A DNA stretch of 64,000 nt, taken from Azadirachta indica (taxonomy: Eukaryota; Streptophyta; Magnoliopsida; Sapindales; Meliaceae). Below the pieces are notes generated by a model that did not search any database, was not told the origin of the DNA, and worked only from the letters and a program-made list of their open reading frames with translations. The position numbers and the translations under genes are program-made. Positions within the stretch are counted from its first letter, which is position 1; every line of letters starts with the position of its first letter. Positions 52,286-64,000 of the stretch are shown in pieces. The stretch lies in the NCBI GenBank assembly GCA_022749755.1, contig CM040441.1, positions 14,571,475 through 14,635,474 on the forward strand, read 5' to 3'.

Positions 52286-54132
52286 TGAGATTAGTGATGT
52301 AAGTTGCTAGATATCCCTATAAAACAATATATAAAATATCATAACAATTTTATACTTCTAATATCAAAAGTTTGAGTTGGGTGCCAATTGAAAATTAATT
52401 TAAAGACTATTTTAATATATTCTTAATAAACGAATCAATATGTTAAAAAAAAAAACACATTTAGTAGCATGATTACAAGTTACAATCTTCTATTTTTCTT
52501 CTTTAATTTATTTTTTATATTTTTGTCTTTAAGATAATGAAATAAATTCCTTGCGACCCATTTTCTTCATTTAATTGAATTGACATTCATCTTTCATTAT
52601 AATAAAATATTAATATTGTTAGTTGAATATGAATATATTAATATTAATAAGCAAATGTATATGAATGGTGTAGGCGCCATGTCTCCATCCCATAGATAAG
52701 GATGTAATTCTTAATAGTTATAAATAGAAAGTTGACAACAACTTTTTATTCACTTTTTAGAATTTTTTTTTTTAAAAAAAAAAAAACAAAATTAACAAGA
52801 TAAGGTTCGTCAATATTAAGTTAAAATAATAAATTTGAATTTGGTATTGAAAAATAAAAGTTGAAAACAATAGAGAGGAAAGTAGACAATGATTGATAGA
52901 ATTTATTAATGTCTAACACAACTATAAAAGTACATACTTATTTCTTTTGAACTCTTATTCATCTGGCAGTCTCTCCTAATTTTGTAATAGATTTCACATT
53001 TTACATTGTGAATGCCAAAAACAAACTCCCATATTTCTCATTTAATGTATATACATGTTTTTTTTTTTTTTTTTAAATAAAAATATTTAATTGATAATAC
53101 TTATAAAGCTATCTCCCCTGCTATTTTAATTTCTTAATCTACGAAACATTATATTATTTTTAACAATAAAATTACCATCAAATAGTAAGAAATTATACTG
53201 TATATCACCAATTTTTCTGAAAATTACAGTGTAAGCTAAGCTGTGAAGAAATTAATTAAATAATAAAATTAGATGTATAATCTATTATTTAATCTCAATT
53301 AAATCACGAATTATTTATGAGAGATCGTTAAAAAAATAACTTAATAACAAATATTGTATTTAGGGGTGGACACAATTTAATATGATCTAAATTTTAAAAA
53401 AATAAACTGAATTAAAAATTTTAAATTTTAAAATTTTAAGACCGTAACAAATTGAATAAAAAAGAAGGATCGAATTGATTCAAACCGATTATATAAAGAA
53501 ATCGAATTTAAACTGTTTCTGATTCGGTTCGATTTTTAAGTTAAATTATTATTTTTTAAAAATTTTTAAGTTAAAAAACGACATAAAAAGATATTATTTT
53601 TAATAAAAAATTAAAAAATAATAAATTCGGTTGAATTTAAATATTTTAAATTAAAATCGAAATTAGACTGAATATGTGAATATTAAAAACAAAACTATAC
53701 CGATTTATATAAAAAAAAAATCAAATCCACTCAGTCGATTTTGGTTAGTTTCAGTCCGGTCCAACTCAGAGCAGTTTTTTCTGCTCATCGTTAATTGTAT
53801 CAACAATTTTTATAGCAATGTTAGTGTGACCAACCGAAAAGATAAAAAGGAAAATCATCCACACTTTTAAGAGAATCTGGTTATGGTTTCATTTTACCTC
53901 GAGCAAAGAGTTAGAATTTCTTATTTTTTTCATTTTTGACTTCCTGTCTAAATTAAAAGAAGACTCGGGAGTCAGTAACCTCGATGGAAGTCCCCATCAC
54001 GTACCAACATCATTGCTGCGTTCTGAAATCACAACCATCTGCTTGGATATCAGATAAAATTTTAATAGCAAAAGGTCAACAACAGTTCCAATTTTTTTCT
54101 GATATTTTCATCTGAATTTTCAAAATCGATCG
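52286..54132. other. Intergenic DNA between TZP and the zeta-domain gene
   Basis: No gene seen. 53370-53770 is rich in AACCGATT/CGGTTCGATT-type words and looks like a decayed repeat, but no ends were found. Poly-A/T runs lie at about 52767-52790 and 53058-53075. Confidence 0.45.
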
Positions 54133-57100
54133 ATGATGTCTCAAGGTAAGCCCACCAGTTCTTAGTTTGATCTTCTCTTAATTTGTCTTTCTCTCTGACC
54201 ATATATTTTGTACTGACAAAAGAAAAGTTTTCTAATTCAGACACAGGATATGGCAAAGTCATCATATCCCGCATCGCAGCCGCCTCTTTCGTCGGAGCCT
54301 TTGCTGCCGCCGCATCCCATTATCGCCGGCAGAAGTTTAAACATCAAGGGGGAGTTCAAGATATCATTCCACGCCTTGACAGGACTGAATGCGGCCGTGT
54401 TGGAAACCTCGAAAGATTCTCACATTACATTGGCACGTAGTACAATTCCCAGTACTCAATTAATTATTCATTTCTTCATATAGCAGCTTGTCTTTTGACC
54501 TTAATTTCTTCTGTGAAACTGAAACTGTTTTGATTTTGTTTCTGGGGCTGGGATGGGCTGCAGCTAGGCAAATAGGATTTGAAGATGCAAACAAGTGTCC
54601 CCAGCTCTGCAAGTTAGCTTATGATTATTTGAGGAAATCAGAAGGGTGTGAAAATAACATCTATGATTTTTTTGCAAATGACGCTGAGGCTGAATCTCTG
54701 TATGTGAAGCTCATAGAAGAGTTCGACAGATGTATCCTCACTTATTTTGCTTTTCATTGGAACCATGCTTCTCTTATGATCAGTCAGGTACATCATCAAT
54801 TTTTTTAACAAATTATTGATTGAATGCATGCCTATTAAATCTTGGGTCTGATCATAATGTCAATAAATTAAAGAAAGAAACCATAGATAGTCTTCGATCG
54901 TTTTATTCTTTTGTAATTACTGAAATCTCTTATTCTTTCTGGGGTTTCTGTGTTTGGGCACATGGATGCTTCAGGTTCTGAGTGTTGAATCTGAGAAGAA
55001 AACAAAGCTGAAGGACTTTGTCATGGCAGCTACAAGGTGACTTTGCTTCATTTGTTTCTATTATTTTTTTATTTCTTCTTTTCTTGAAGATTATTAACTT
55101 AACTAGCTGGTAATTCATGATTATCAAGTTCTTTATTTCAACTACTAATATAATAAAAAAACATATATATATGTATATATATATATTTGTTCATCGTTGA
55201 CTGCTCTCCATTATCTTTCTCTGTTCCCATTTTTTGGTTTTTTTTTTTTTTTTCGAAATTTTTGCTCGAAATTATGAAGAATGTATCCAATAATACTGGT
55301 GCAGAAGGTATATACATATAATGGATACATGCTGTATGGCCTACTATAGAATATTTGTCCAGTTGGTTCTCATTTTGTCCTTTAATTTAGGTAGCTAGTC
55401 AAATATGATTGCAAGTGGCTAATTTTAAAATTAATGTATAGAATTATTTGGCATTTAATTATTTAGATTAATATATTATTAAATTTGTATTCACATTCAC
55501 GACAGCTTTATGGTTGAATTATATATTAATGTATGTATTACGCAAGTTAATTAGTCAGCTCAATACATCACATATAATATTATTCATACGCGTGACTAGT
55601 GCCCAACACTTATTTATTGAAATTTATTTAATTTAATATATTATTTATTTGTATATGCTATAGAGTATACATTATACATACATATGCATGACAGATACAT
55701 GTGACCAAAGCGTTTTCTAAAATTAATGAAATATTTATTACATGATCATGTGATAATAATAATTAATTAATTTGGTACATGTAACTAATGACCCATTTTG
55801 TATGCATATCAATTTAGTGATAATAGTTAATGTAATATAGTGCACATTATGACATAATTTTAATGATAATTTGATGGAAATTTAATTAAATTTATATAGC
55901 TTATTTGAAATGTCAGCACAATGATCGTAAGAACAACGACTATATGTCTTTAATTACTGTCGAATGATTGTGACATATATATAGTGATACATTCCAATTT
56001 GTAACGTTCCTGTTTTATATATATATATATATATATATATGAATTAATTCTGGATGGTGGTCCATCTGCCAGACGAGGGTCCTCACTCATGAGCAATTGC
56101 AAATTGCAATCATTATTAATATTTTTTTGACAATATATATGATAAAATGAAAGTGTTTTGATATCTGTGTTTGTAGTATTGAAATAAATGGGATGACAGT
56201 ACTTAATTAATTTAATGAATCTGTACTGGTCTGACATTATATAGGAAACAGAGGTTTGAGAAGGTGACTAAAGATTTGAAGGTGACGAGGGTTTTCTCTA
56301 CGTTAGTGGAGGAGATGAGGGCGATACGATGGGAGTCCGGTTGTACGGACGTGATGGTGCCGGCGGCCCTGGGTGAGAGGAGTCCGGTGCTGCTACTCAT
56401 GGGTGGGGGTATGGGAGCTGGCAAGAGCACTGTCCTCAAAGACATTATGACAGAGTAAAATATCCCATTAATTCTCTAGTTTATCATAAATTTCTTTAAT
56501 ATAAATAAATATTCAAGAGGAAATCAAAAAAATTGAAAATTGGTACTCGTTAAAAAAAAAAAAAATTCCTTTTTACTATTTGCTAGAATATTTGCATGAA
56601 AAACAAAGAAAACGCAGATCTTGGGAATCAACTAGCGGAACTAACTAGTGGTTGGCGATTCATGCAAATTTGACAGATCGTTCTGGTCCGGAGCAGCTGC
56701 AAATGCAGTTGTAGTTGAGGCAGATGCGTTCAAGGAGACCGATGTTATTTACAGAGCGCTTAGCTCTCAGGGCCATCACGACGACATGCTTCAATCTGCT
56801 GAATTGGTACATACGTACATTAATATATGCATATATACACTCTATAAATGTATTGAATATGCTGAAACAAACCGTATTTTAAATCTAAAAAAGATATAGA
56901 TTCCACAATGATTGGCTGGCTGGGCTTAATTCAGGTGCACCAGTCGTCGACAGATGCAGCATCTTCGCTGCTAGTAACTGCACTGAATGATGGGAGAGAT
57001 GTGGTTATGGATGGTACTCTGTCATGGGAGCCTTTTGTAGAGCAGACAATCGCAATGGCACGAAATGTTCACAAACGTAGGTACCGAATGGCGGAGGGCT

Positions 57101-57818
57101 ACAAAGTAAATGAAGATGGCACCATTACTGAGAATTACTGGGAAAAGGTTAAAGTGGATGAGGAAGATGAGCAACAGAAGAAAAATGAAAATGGACAGGT
57201 GACTCCCAGAAAACCATACAGGATAGAGTTGGTCGGTGTCGTTTGTGATGCTTATCTAGCTGTTGTTAGAGGCATCAGGTATATATTAACTCTGATTCTT
57301 ATTCACAAATTCAGATACCTAAACAAAATTAAATATAAAACAATTGGTTTCTTTTGAGCAGGAGAGCGATAACTGTGAGAAGGGCAGTGAGGGTGAATTC
57401 ACAGTTGAAGTCCCACAAGAGATTTGCCAGTGCATTTCCAAGATATTGCCAGCTTGTTGACAACGCCAGGCTCTATTGCACCAATGCTGTTGGCGAGCCG
57501 CCTAGGGTAAACCCAAAAACTAGTCCTTTCATTACGTTAGGCCTTTGATTTCTTGCTCTAAAAACAGAATCATCGAATACGCAGCTGATAGCGTGGAAAG
57601 ATGGAGACGGCAAGCTGCTGGTCGACCCTGATGAAATCAAGTGTTTGACGAAAGTAAGCAGCTTGAACCCCGACGCAGAATCTATATACGATCTTTACAC
57701 GGACCCCAACCCCATTTACGAACCTGGCTCCGTTTGGAGCGACATCGTTTTGTCTCCTTCAAGGCCAGCCCTTCAACTGGAGTTGAAAACTTCCATTTGC
57801 AAAATCGAAAATTGTTGA
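54133..57818 (+). CDS. Zeta-toxin-domain P-loop NTPase-like protein
   Basis: Nine exons in my preferred model: 54133-54145, 54241-54436, 54568-54787, 54975-55036, 56245-56454, 56677-56806, 56935-57278, 57362-57506 and 57585-57818, giving 517 residues. A Walker A loop GGGMGAGKST lies at about residues 217-226, in a zeta-toxin-type kinase fold that continues with VMDGTLSWEPF. Plants have a few such single-copy proteins (At2g30630/At1g06750 type as I recall) of unknown substrate; there is no antitoxin partner. The N-terminus has an Ala-rich hydrophobic stretch (ISRIAAASFVGAFAAAA), a possible membrane or organelle signal. Exon 2 is open in two frames: ATG at 54250 in the other frame gives a different N-terminus. 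I prefer the frame ending NLERFSHYI as more protein-like. The exon 2/3 junction is uncertain. Confidence 0.8.
55037..56244 (+). other. Large AT-rich intron of the zeta-domain gene
   Basis: A 1.2 kb intron without coding signal. Contains a (TA)n tract at 56016-56040. Confidence 0.6.
56016..56040. repeat. (TA)n microsatellite
   Basis: Uninterrupted TA run inside the fourth intron of the zeta-domain gene. Confidence 0.9.
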
Positions 57819-58041
57819 AGAGATTTGTGTGCCAAAATGTGAGAGTAATTGAAGCTGTTTTTGCAAATTAATTTCAAACAAAATTTCTAATCATCAGACA
57901 TTTCATTCAATTTAATTTGCAAACCTGTCAAACAGCAATTGAAAATCCAAACTAAAACTATATCCGCTTTGCATAAACAACCCTGAAATAAAATCATTCC
58001 CGAATTTACATATCTAAACCCGAAACAAACAAACAAGCCAC

Positions 58042-58794
58042 TCATTTCTTCCCCCTCTTGTCCACAACCTTCTTAACAGGTGACTTAATGCTCTTCGGCT
58101 TTTTCGCCTTGCCCGCTACAGCCACCTTCTTCGCAGGCGACTTCGCCAGTTTCACCGCCGCTTCCTTTGCTTTCGGCTTGGGCTTTGTCTTCTTGGCCGC
58201 CTCGCTGGTGGAAGAAGTTCTTGGCTTCTTGACCGCAGCGCTTGTGGAGGAAGATTTCGGCTTCTTGACTGCGGCACTTGCGGAGGTTGTTTTCTTCCTC
58301 TTAACCGCATCGCTCGTGGAGGTTGTTTTCTGCTTTTTGGCGGCATCGCTTGCGGAGGAAGATTTCGGCTTTCTGGCGGCATCGCTGGTTGATGAAGACT
58401 TCGGGGGAAGCTTGAAGGAGTTCTTGACTTTAACGAGCTTTCCGTTTGCGACAAGTTTCTTCAATTGAACAAGCAACAATTTTTTGTAATTGTTAGGAAG
58501 GTTAGCCTTCTGTTTCTCTTCAATAAACTTTGCGATCGCAAATTGGCTCGATCCCGTCCTCTCCTTCAACGCAATTATCGCTTCATTTATCATCTACGTC
58601 CACAATCAACACTACATACGTCAAAAACAGATCAAACAGCAGACAAACAAACAAACTACCAACCAAACAATCGATCAAACTAGAACTAAAGCAAATTACC
58701 TCAGAGTAAGGAGGGTGAGCCTGGGTTTCCTCGGAGCCGATGTTGCATTCTTAGCTTTTCCCTCTTTCGCCGTCTTCACGGTGGCGCAAGCCAT
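58042..58794 (-). CDS. Linker histone H1 (HIS1-3-like), frameshifted as written
   Basis: Two exons on the minus strand: 58700-58794 and 58042-58593. Exon 2 encodes most of the winged-helix globular domain (MINEAIIALKERTGSSQFAI) and a Lys/Ser/Pro-rich tail ending near PKSIKSPVKK, as in the stress-linked H1.3 type. In exon 1 the ATG frame runs through basic residues to APRKPR, but the expected H1 motif AHPPYSE lies one frame away and is the frame that joins exon 2 (exon 1 is 95 bases, not a multiple of three). A one-base loss between them, real or a sequencing error, would explain this. As written, translation from the first ATG stops in the intron. The exon 2 ATG could start a product lacking the helix-1 lead. 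Confidence 0.8.
58183..58398 (-). repeat. 36-bp minisatellite (6 units) in the H1 tail
   Basis: Six in-frame copies of a 12-residue unit of the form (S/T)(S/T)S(T/A)S-(D/A/E)-A-(A/V)-(K/R)-(K/R)-x-(K/R), residues 66-137 counted from the exon 2 methionine. It builds most of the basic tail. Confidence 0.85.
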
Positions 58795-58899
58795 TGCAGG
58801 TCCCAAGAGATTGGAGAATTTTTTACTATTATTTTTGAACGGTGATTGATGGAGGGAAATGAATTTCAGGGACAGTTATAGGGACAGAGAAGGAATCTG

Positions 58900-58984
58900 A
58901 TTGGCGGCATAGGAGTCACGCGGATCCTACTGTACTAGCGATTGGTTGAATGCGAACCGTCTATTTGTGAGCAATGGACGGTTC
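58900..58984 (-). promoter_or_regulatory. H1 promoter: histone OCT motif, CCAAT boxes and MYB-type palindrome
   Basis: CGCGGATC, the plant histone octamer motif, lies at 58919-58926, about 125 bases upstream of the ATG. Reverse CCAAT boxes (ATTGG) lie at 58900-58904 and 58941-58945. GAACCGTC (58954-58961) and GACGGTTC (58977-58984) are an exact inverted pair. OCT and CCAAT point to S-phase histone-type expression; this is inferred from motifs. Confidence 0.65.
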
Positions 58985-61900
58985 AGGGGAAGTGTTAAAA
59001 ACGTAGCTAGGTGAGTTGAATGGTTAAAAGTGTGTAACCCTTTTTTTCTTTTCTCTTTTTTCTGACAGAATTTAAATATGTGTTTTCAAACTTGAGTTTA
59101 AATGAATGTAATTTCTAATGTCAATGGATTTTGATAAGGTTTTAGTTTTTATGAAGGTTGTGAATTGAGCTTCCTAATGAGTATAATATTGCTCGTGGAA
59201 AAGAGAAACACTCGAGAGAATTTTTTTTCTCAAATATCCTGACGAAAAATTTGTAATCAATTAATTTTATGTCTACTTTTTTTTAATTACTTATATATTC
59301 TTATTTATTGAAAATTTTAGGTTTTTCGTGTGGTAACATAGTTCAAAATTTTACCGCTCAAGCCAATTTATTCCTACCCTCTCTGAACATTTTTGAAAAG
59401 AAAATTTTTCTACTGTATTATAGAAACAAATATACTGTATTTTATTTTTTAAAAATGTTATGAATTTTAAAATCAATTTTATGTGTTTAATAAATTTATT
59501 ATTAAAAATATTATAATAATAGAAATGACTAAAATATATACAATAAATAGTGATAAATAAAAATTACTTTAAGTATTTAATATAATATAATATATGTTTA
59601 CTGAAAATAATTTATAAATAAATATATATATATATCATAAAAAAATAAAAAGTAAAAAAATAATGAAAAAAAATTTTGATTTTAACAATTTTATCTCTTA
59701 ATTACAGTTAAAATTTAAAAATTATTTGTAAAATTTATTTTGAATTTTTGTAATTTTAAATATATATATTTAGTATTATACTTAAAAATAAAACAATTTT
59801 TCAAAATCAGATTTTAAAAAGTAATTTTTTTCCTATTTCTTAAAATTTGCTGTAGTACGGCATGATTTTTTAATAAAAGTGATTTTAAAAATATTTTACC
59901 AAACACCCAAAATAATTGTTGCCAGTTTAACATCACTTTTTTTTTTTCTCAACAATAATCCCAAAGGGACTCTTAAGAGTTTTACTCCGTTTAATTTTAT
60001 ATTAAACTAAATATTGTACTTAAAATTAAGAATATTTAACTTGATAAATTAAAATTTGAACCAAAATTTTTAAAAAGTGACAAACCAATAAATAAAATGT
60101 TTTAAAAAATTCAGACGTACTTTCCCTCGACCTTGTATTTTGATAAAATAATAATTTTCTTCAAACACATCATAATTTTTTTTTTATAAAATCTCTTTTA
60201 ATATTAAACATTTAATTTAATACCATTATTAGTGTTAGTAATTTTAAAAATATCACTAAAAATTTATAATTTATTAAAAAATAATGATACCTTTATATAA
60301 TAATGAATAAATTATTTAAGAAAAGTAACTAGTAAACCTCTAAAATTTGAAAAAAAATATATCTTTATGTAATATAAATAAAAAAAATTATTATTTTTTA
60401 TAAAACATTGATAACATAAATTTTATTAATATATTATATATTTTTTTTATTTTTCTTATTTTTTATTATTTTTATTTATATTATATATATTTCAAAATAA
60501 TTTAAAATATTGTAAAAAATTTAGATAAGTAATCCAAAGTCTCATAAGATTTGGATAAATAATTTAAAATCTAATATTCAAAATTTTTAAATTATTTAAT
60601 TTCTTATTTTGTCTTATTATATAGAGTTAAATCTTAAGAGTATTGTAATTTTTTTAACAAAAATGTATGGTCAACTAATGGTTTAAAAGAAATATATATG
60701 GATTTTTTCAAACCTTTTATTTATGTATGGGGTTCTCAAACCTTAGGATTGGTATGTATAAATTCTCTTTTTCTAAAATAAATGTCCACTCAAATTAAAT
60801 TTTAAGAAAGTAGAAAATAGGAGTGTAATTAAATTTAGTTTACAAAAATAAGATGCGTTCCCTCTATTATTTGACCAAGTATCATTTAGAAAGATAGGTT
60901 GTCAAAAAATTGCATTTAAAGATCTCCATCTTTGAATTGAGTAATTTTTTCTTTAAATAATGAAAGTTAAATATCAACTCTTCTAACTTTATCCATGCTA
61001 CAAATAAGTAAAATAGCCTCAGTAATAAATTGTATAACGTACCGATATTTATAATCTATCTTGTAAAAAAACTATTTTCATGGAAATAGGTGTATATAGA
61101 AATGGAAAGAGTGCAGGTAAGTTCATTTTAGATGTGATTGACTTCTTGTCTTGGGCTAAAATTTCTTTGTTAACAAACCTGGGCCATAAATTTGTTAAAC
61201 CTTAAGGTGTCTGTCAAAAGGGTTTATCCTACCGAAACGTTTGGGCGGTGCGTTTTATATATGCAGGCCCAGAGAAATTAGCAGTCAGTTACAGGGCTTT
61301 TCGTCTAATTGCTAGCGACCGCACATGGTATTAGAACGTTCTTATTAATTGTATCCAAAACAATTTTATATCCTCGTTAATGAAATTGTCACACAAATAC
61401 CACATCTTTGAAAATGTATCAATTAAATACGTTTTTTATTTCTGAATATTTAATAAAATTACAAGAAAAATATTCACAAATTTATAATGCTAGTGGCTTG
61501 ACGGTACATGGCATTGAATAAAAAAAAAAAAAAAATAAAAAAGGGAGAAAAAATGTACAAAAACAAAAATTTTTTATTTCAACTTTAATTAGTGAGTGAC
61601 TTTACTTTTTTTTTTTAATCAATTCGTAATAGAGACACAAAAAATAAAAAATAAAACGAAAAAAAATTATTCGAGCACTTAGACATGGCCTACGACTAGT
61701 GTGGTGGATTGTATAGTTAAACACTTATAATGATGGTAAATTAATAATTTTTCGATATTACTCTTCTTTTTTTTTATTTATGGATATTAAATCTCTTTTT
61801 ATGATATACAGTATTGTCTTCTTATGTTTAAAAGAAAAAAAGAGAAAGAGGAAGAGAGAGATAATAACCCAATTACCACCTCTAATCTCATAGTTAATTT

Positions 61901-62828
61901 TGTTTACAATAACAAAATATTAGCAATGAATAATGTTAATCGAAGTCCTATGGATTGTATTTTTAAGAAAAGAAACAAAAGAAAACTGTCAAGAGTTTGT
62001 TAAAAATAAAAGATTAAAACAGACAATAACTTTTTTCTCTATTTAAAAATAATATATTCATTAACACAGGAAAATATAATATAAATTATAACACATGAGT
62101 ATTTTTAAAAGAGTCTCCTCTCTTCTAACCAAATAACAACATTTTTATTTTAATGTTAAAATGAAGTAATTAGTTGATAATATCATTGTCAACAATTCAA
62201 ACAATTCAAATAATATGACAAAATCCTCTAACATTAGAGTATATGTATTATTTTCACGTAACAAGATCTGTATATGTGTGGATTAAAAATTGATTGAGAA
62301 TAACTGAATTTGAAATTTTGACTGGAAAACACAATTTTAACAATTAATCTCTAATGACTTTTATAGTTATATATAATTAAAAGTAGAAATATATATATAT
62401 ATGTGTGTGTGTGTTACAAACTCACTAAATAAAATTATTAACTTGAAATTTTGTGCGAGCAATTAAAATCAAATATTTAAGTTAAAGATTAATAATTTAA
62501 TACTACCAAAAGTTTGATAGATTTTGTTCAATATCTTAAAGAGATTTTGAAGAAAAATTATAATAAAAGTAAATTTTAGGATTTCTTGATTTCTTCAATG
62601 ATCATAATAAATTGTGGTTAGACAGTCCTGGTGGAGAAAGTGTTTGAAATTTATTCCAAAGAACGGACAAAAATTCTTTAGGTCGGGGTGCTTCTGGATT
62701 TATTGAATTCCAGGGTAGGGTTTTCCACATAAGGAAGCGGAATGGAATAATCACTACATTCAAACAGGCCGGTTTCGAATAAAAGAATACTAGAGGTCCT
62801 TATTTGCAAACTTCTCACAGTCCCCTTC
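58985..62828. other. Long AT-rich intergenic region
   Basis: Nearly 4 kb of DNA with no supportable gene. Many A/T runs; words such as TTTACCAAACACCC near 59900 resemble termini of common plant non-autonomous elements, but no complete element could be defined. Confidence 0.5.
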
Positions 62829-62905
62829 TAGGGTTACGTTTTAACTACCCTATATAAAATCCTCATCTTATAAACCCATCAATTTCTTCTCCAGAAAAAA
62901 CCCTA
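62829..62905 (+). promoter_or_regulatory. RPS15 promoter: telo-boxes and TATA
   Basis: TAGGGTTA at 62829-62836, TATATAAA at 62851-62858 and AAACCCTA at 62898-62905. Telo-boxes in both orientations around a TATA box are typical of plant ribosomal-protein genes. Transcription start would be near 62885. Confidence 0.7.
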
Positions 62906-62969
62906 GCGGCTAAAGATCCAGCGGGAACATCTCTTCTCGTCACTCGCAGTTTCTCGTACTACTCTAATC

Positions 62970-64000
62970 ATGGTAATTCTCCAACACTCTCTCTCTCTGT
63001 TTTTTTTCAGTTTCTGTCGTCTAATCTGTGTTTGTGTGCAGGCGGATGTCGAACCAGAGGTTGCGGCGGCAGGACAGCCGAAGAAGAGAACATTCAAGAA
63101 GTTCAGCTTCAGAGGCGTGGATTTGGACGCTCTTCTTGACATGTCCACTGATGAGCTCGTCAAGCTCTTCCATGCTCGTGCTCGCAGAAGGTATACATGT
63201 GTACAAAATCATCTGTGTATGTATGTGTGTAATTTTTTGGGCAAATGAGTCTAATTTTTTTTTAAATGTTGGAGTTAGGTTTCAGAGGGGTCTGAAGAGG
63301 AAACCGATGGCTTTGATCAAGAAGCTTCGCAAGGCGGTAATAATTCGTAACCTCTAATTAGTTTTTTCTTATTATTCCTCTCGCACTTAATCTTGTGTTT
63401 GGATCTGGCTGCTGAATTCACTTGTTTTATTTTTGTTGCTGGTTGAAGTTGAGATTTTAAGTTACTGATCTTGTGATGCCTCTGTTATTATGTGATATGA
63501 ACTTTTGATTTAAAGCTGGTGAGGGGTGCAAAATTGGTGACTATTTGAAAATGTATTGTCTACTATTATTGATGGATAATGTCTTACCTAAATTGAAAAC
63601 TCGCATGAGTGCTAATGAGACAGACTGTGAACTGTTTTTATTGCTTAATAATTGTCTAGGGTGGCTTTAATCTGATTTCATGATATTTTTCTTGCTCTTA
63701 GCTCTTTTCGCATGAACTTTTTTCTTATTGTGGTCGAGACAAGGGATTGTTATTGATTATATGTATTAGATTAAAGAAGTCTTATAAAAACTTATGTATT
63801 AGAATAAAATTTTTGATTAAAATATAGATGGTATATGTAGGTGGCTTGCATGTTAGCATTGATAATAAGTTATTTTAGTACCGGAGTACATAATTGAAAT
63901 CAATTTTTATTATGTTTCTCATCTATGGAATTATATTAAAATCTATTCAAGATTATCAAGTCGCTGCAGACAAGGAAACAGTTTTTTTTTTTTTTTTTAA
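62970..64000 (+). CDS. RPS15: Cytosolic small-subunit ribosomal protein S15 (uS19), 5' part
   Basis: Exon 1 is just ATG (62970-62972), exon 2 is 63042-63190 and exon 3 is 63279-63336; the window ends inside intron 3. The 70 encoded residues begin [20 protein letters not shown] and continue [18 protein letters not shown] and [19 protein letters not shown], matching eukaryotic RPS15 (uS19), a component of the 40S head near the decoding site. The usual protein is about 150 residues, so about half is missing off the right edge. The start is supported by the conserved plant ATG-only first exon and GT-AG borders. 63337-64000 is intron with no other gene. Confidence 0.92.

Noticed and set aside
54250..54483. 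ATG at 54250 as start of the zeta-domain protein
   Set aside because: The other frame gives a more conserved-looking sequence (NLERFSHYI) and joins an upstream ATG exon at 54133. Kept only as an alternative.
54133..57818. A bacterial-type toxin-antitoxin module
   Set aside because: The zeta-type domain sits in a spliced plant gene with no antitoxin partner; plant members are ordinary single genes.
1..64000. tRNA genes, rRNA genes or CRISPR arrays
   Set aside because: No tRNA A/B-box arrangement, rRNA core or regularly spaced repeat array was recognised by eye; a tRNAscan run would settle tRNAs.

Overview
This window looks like nuclear DNA of a eudicot plant. It is AT-rich, the genes are split by short GT-AG introns, and the proteins belong to plant families: a TZP-type zinc-knuckle/Plus3 regulator, a WVD2-like TPX2 protein, a MIR166 precursor, a plant linker histone and a cytosolic RPS15 with an ATG-only first exon. 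The species cannot be fixed from sequence alone. No prokaryotic or viral system is visible, and no transposon-encoded protein was found.

Layout. 1-16200 is arm A of a very long inverted duplication and ends exactly at a run of 100 Ns (16201-16300). It holds TZP (minus), a mitochondrial uL30 ribosomal protein gene (plus) and the last two exons of a START-domain gene (minus). 16301-36066 is single copy: an Alba-domain gene (minus), a WVD2-like microtubule protein (plus), a MIR166 hairpin (plus) and the 5' exons of the complete START gene (plus). 36067-52285 is arm B, the reverse complement of arm A: last exons of START (plus), uL30m (minus) and TZP (plus). 52286-64000 is single copy: a zeta-toxin-domain P-loop protein (plus), a linker histone H1 (minus, frameshifted as written) and the first three exons of RPS15 (plus, running off the window).

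The two arms match nearly base for base. TZP exon lengths and the long TZP reading frame are identical, while scattered SNPs and 1-few-base indels sit in noncoding DNA. Because arm A stops at an assembly gap in the middle of the START gene, the likeliest explanation is an alternative haplotype contig scaffolded backwards beside its own locus. A real inverted duplication cannot be excluded.

The natural gene order is probably Alba(-) / WVD2-like(+) / MIR166(+) / START(+) / uL30m(-) / TZP(+) / zeta-domain(+) / H1(-) / RPS15(+). These are independent eukaryotic genes with separate promoters, not a pathway cluster. The clearest regulatory signals are a MIR166 TATA box and hairpin, telo-boxes at RPS15, site II (TGGGCY) elements at uL30m, and a histone OCT motif with CCAAT boxes at H1. 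I do not see an undescribed multi-gene system. The most informative items are the inverted duplication, the MIR166 gene, the H1 frameshift, and the ambiguous splice and frame choice in the zeta-domain gene.
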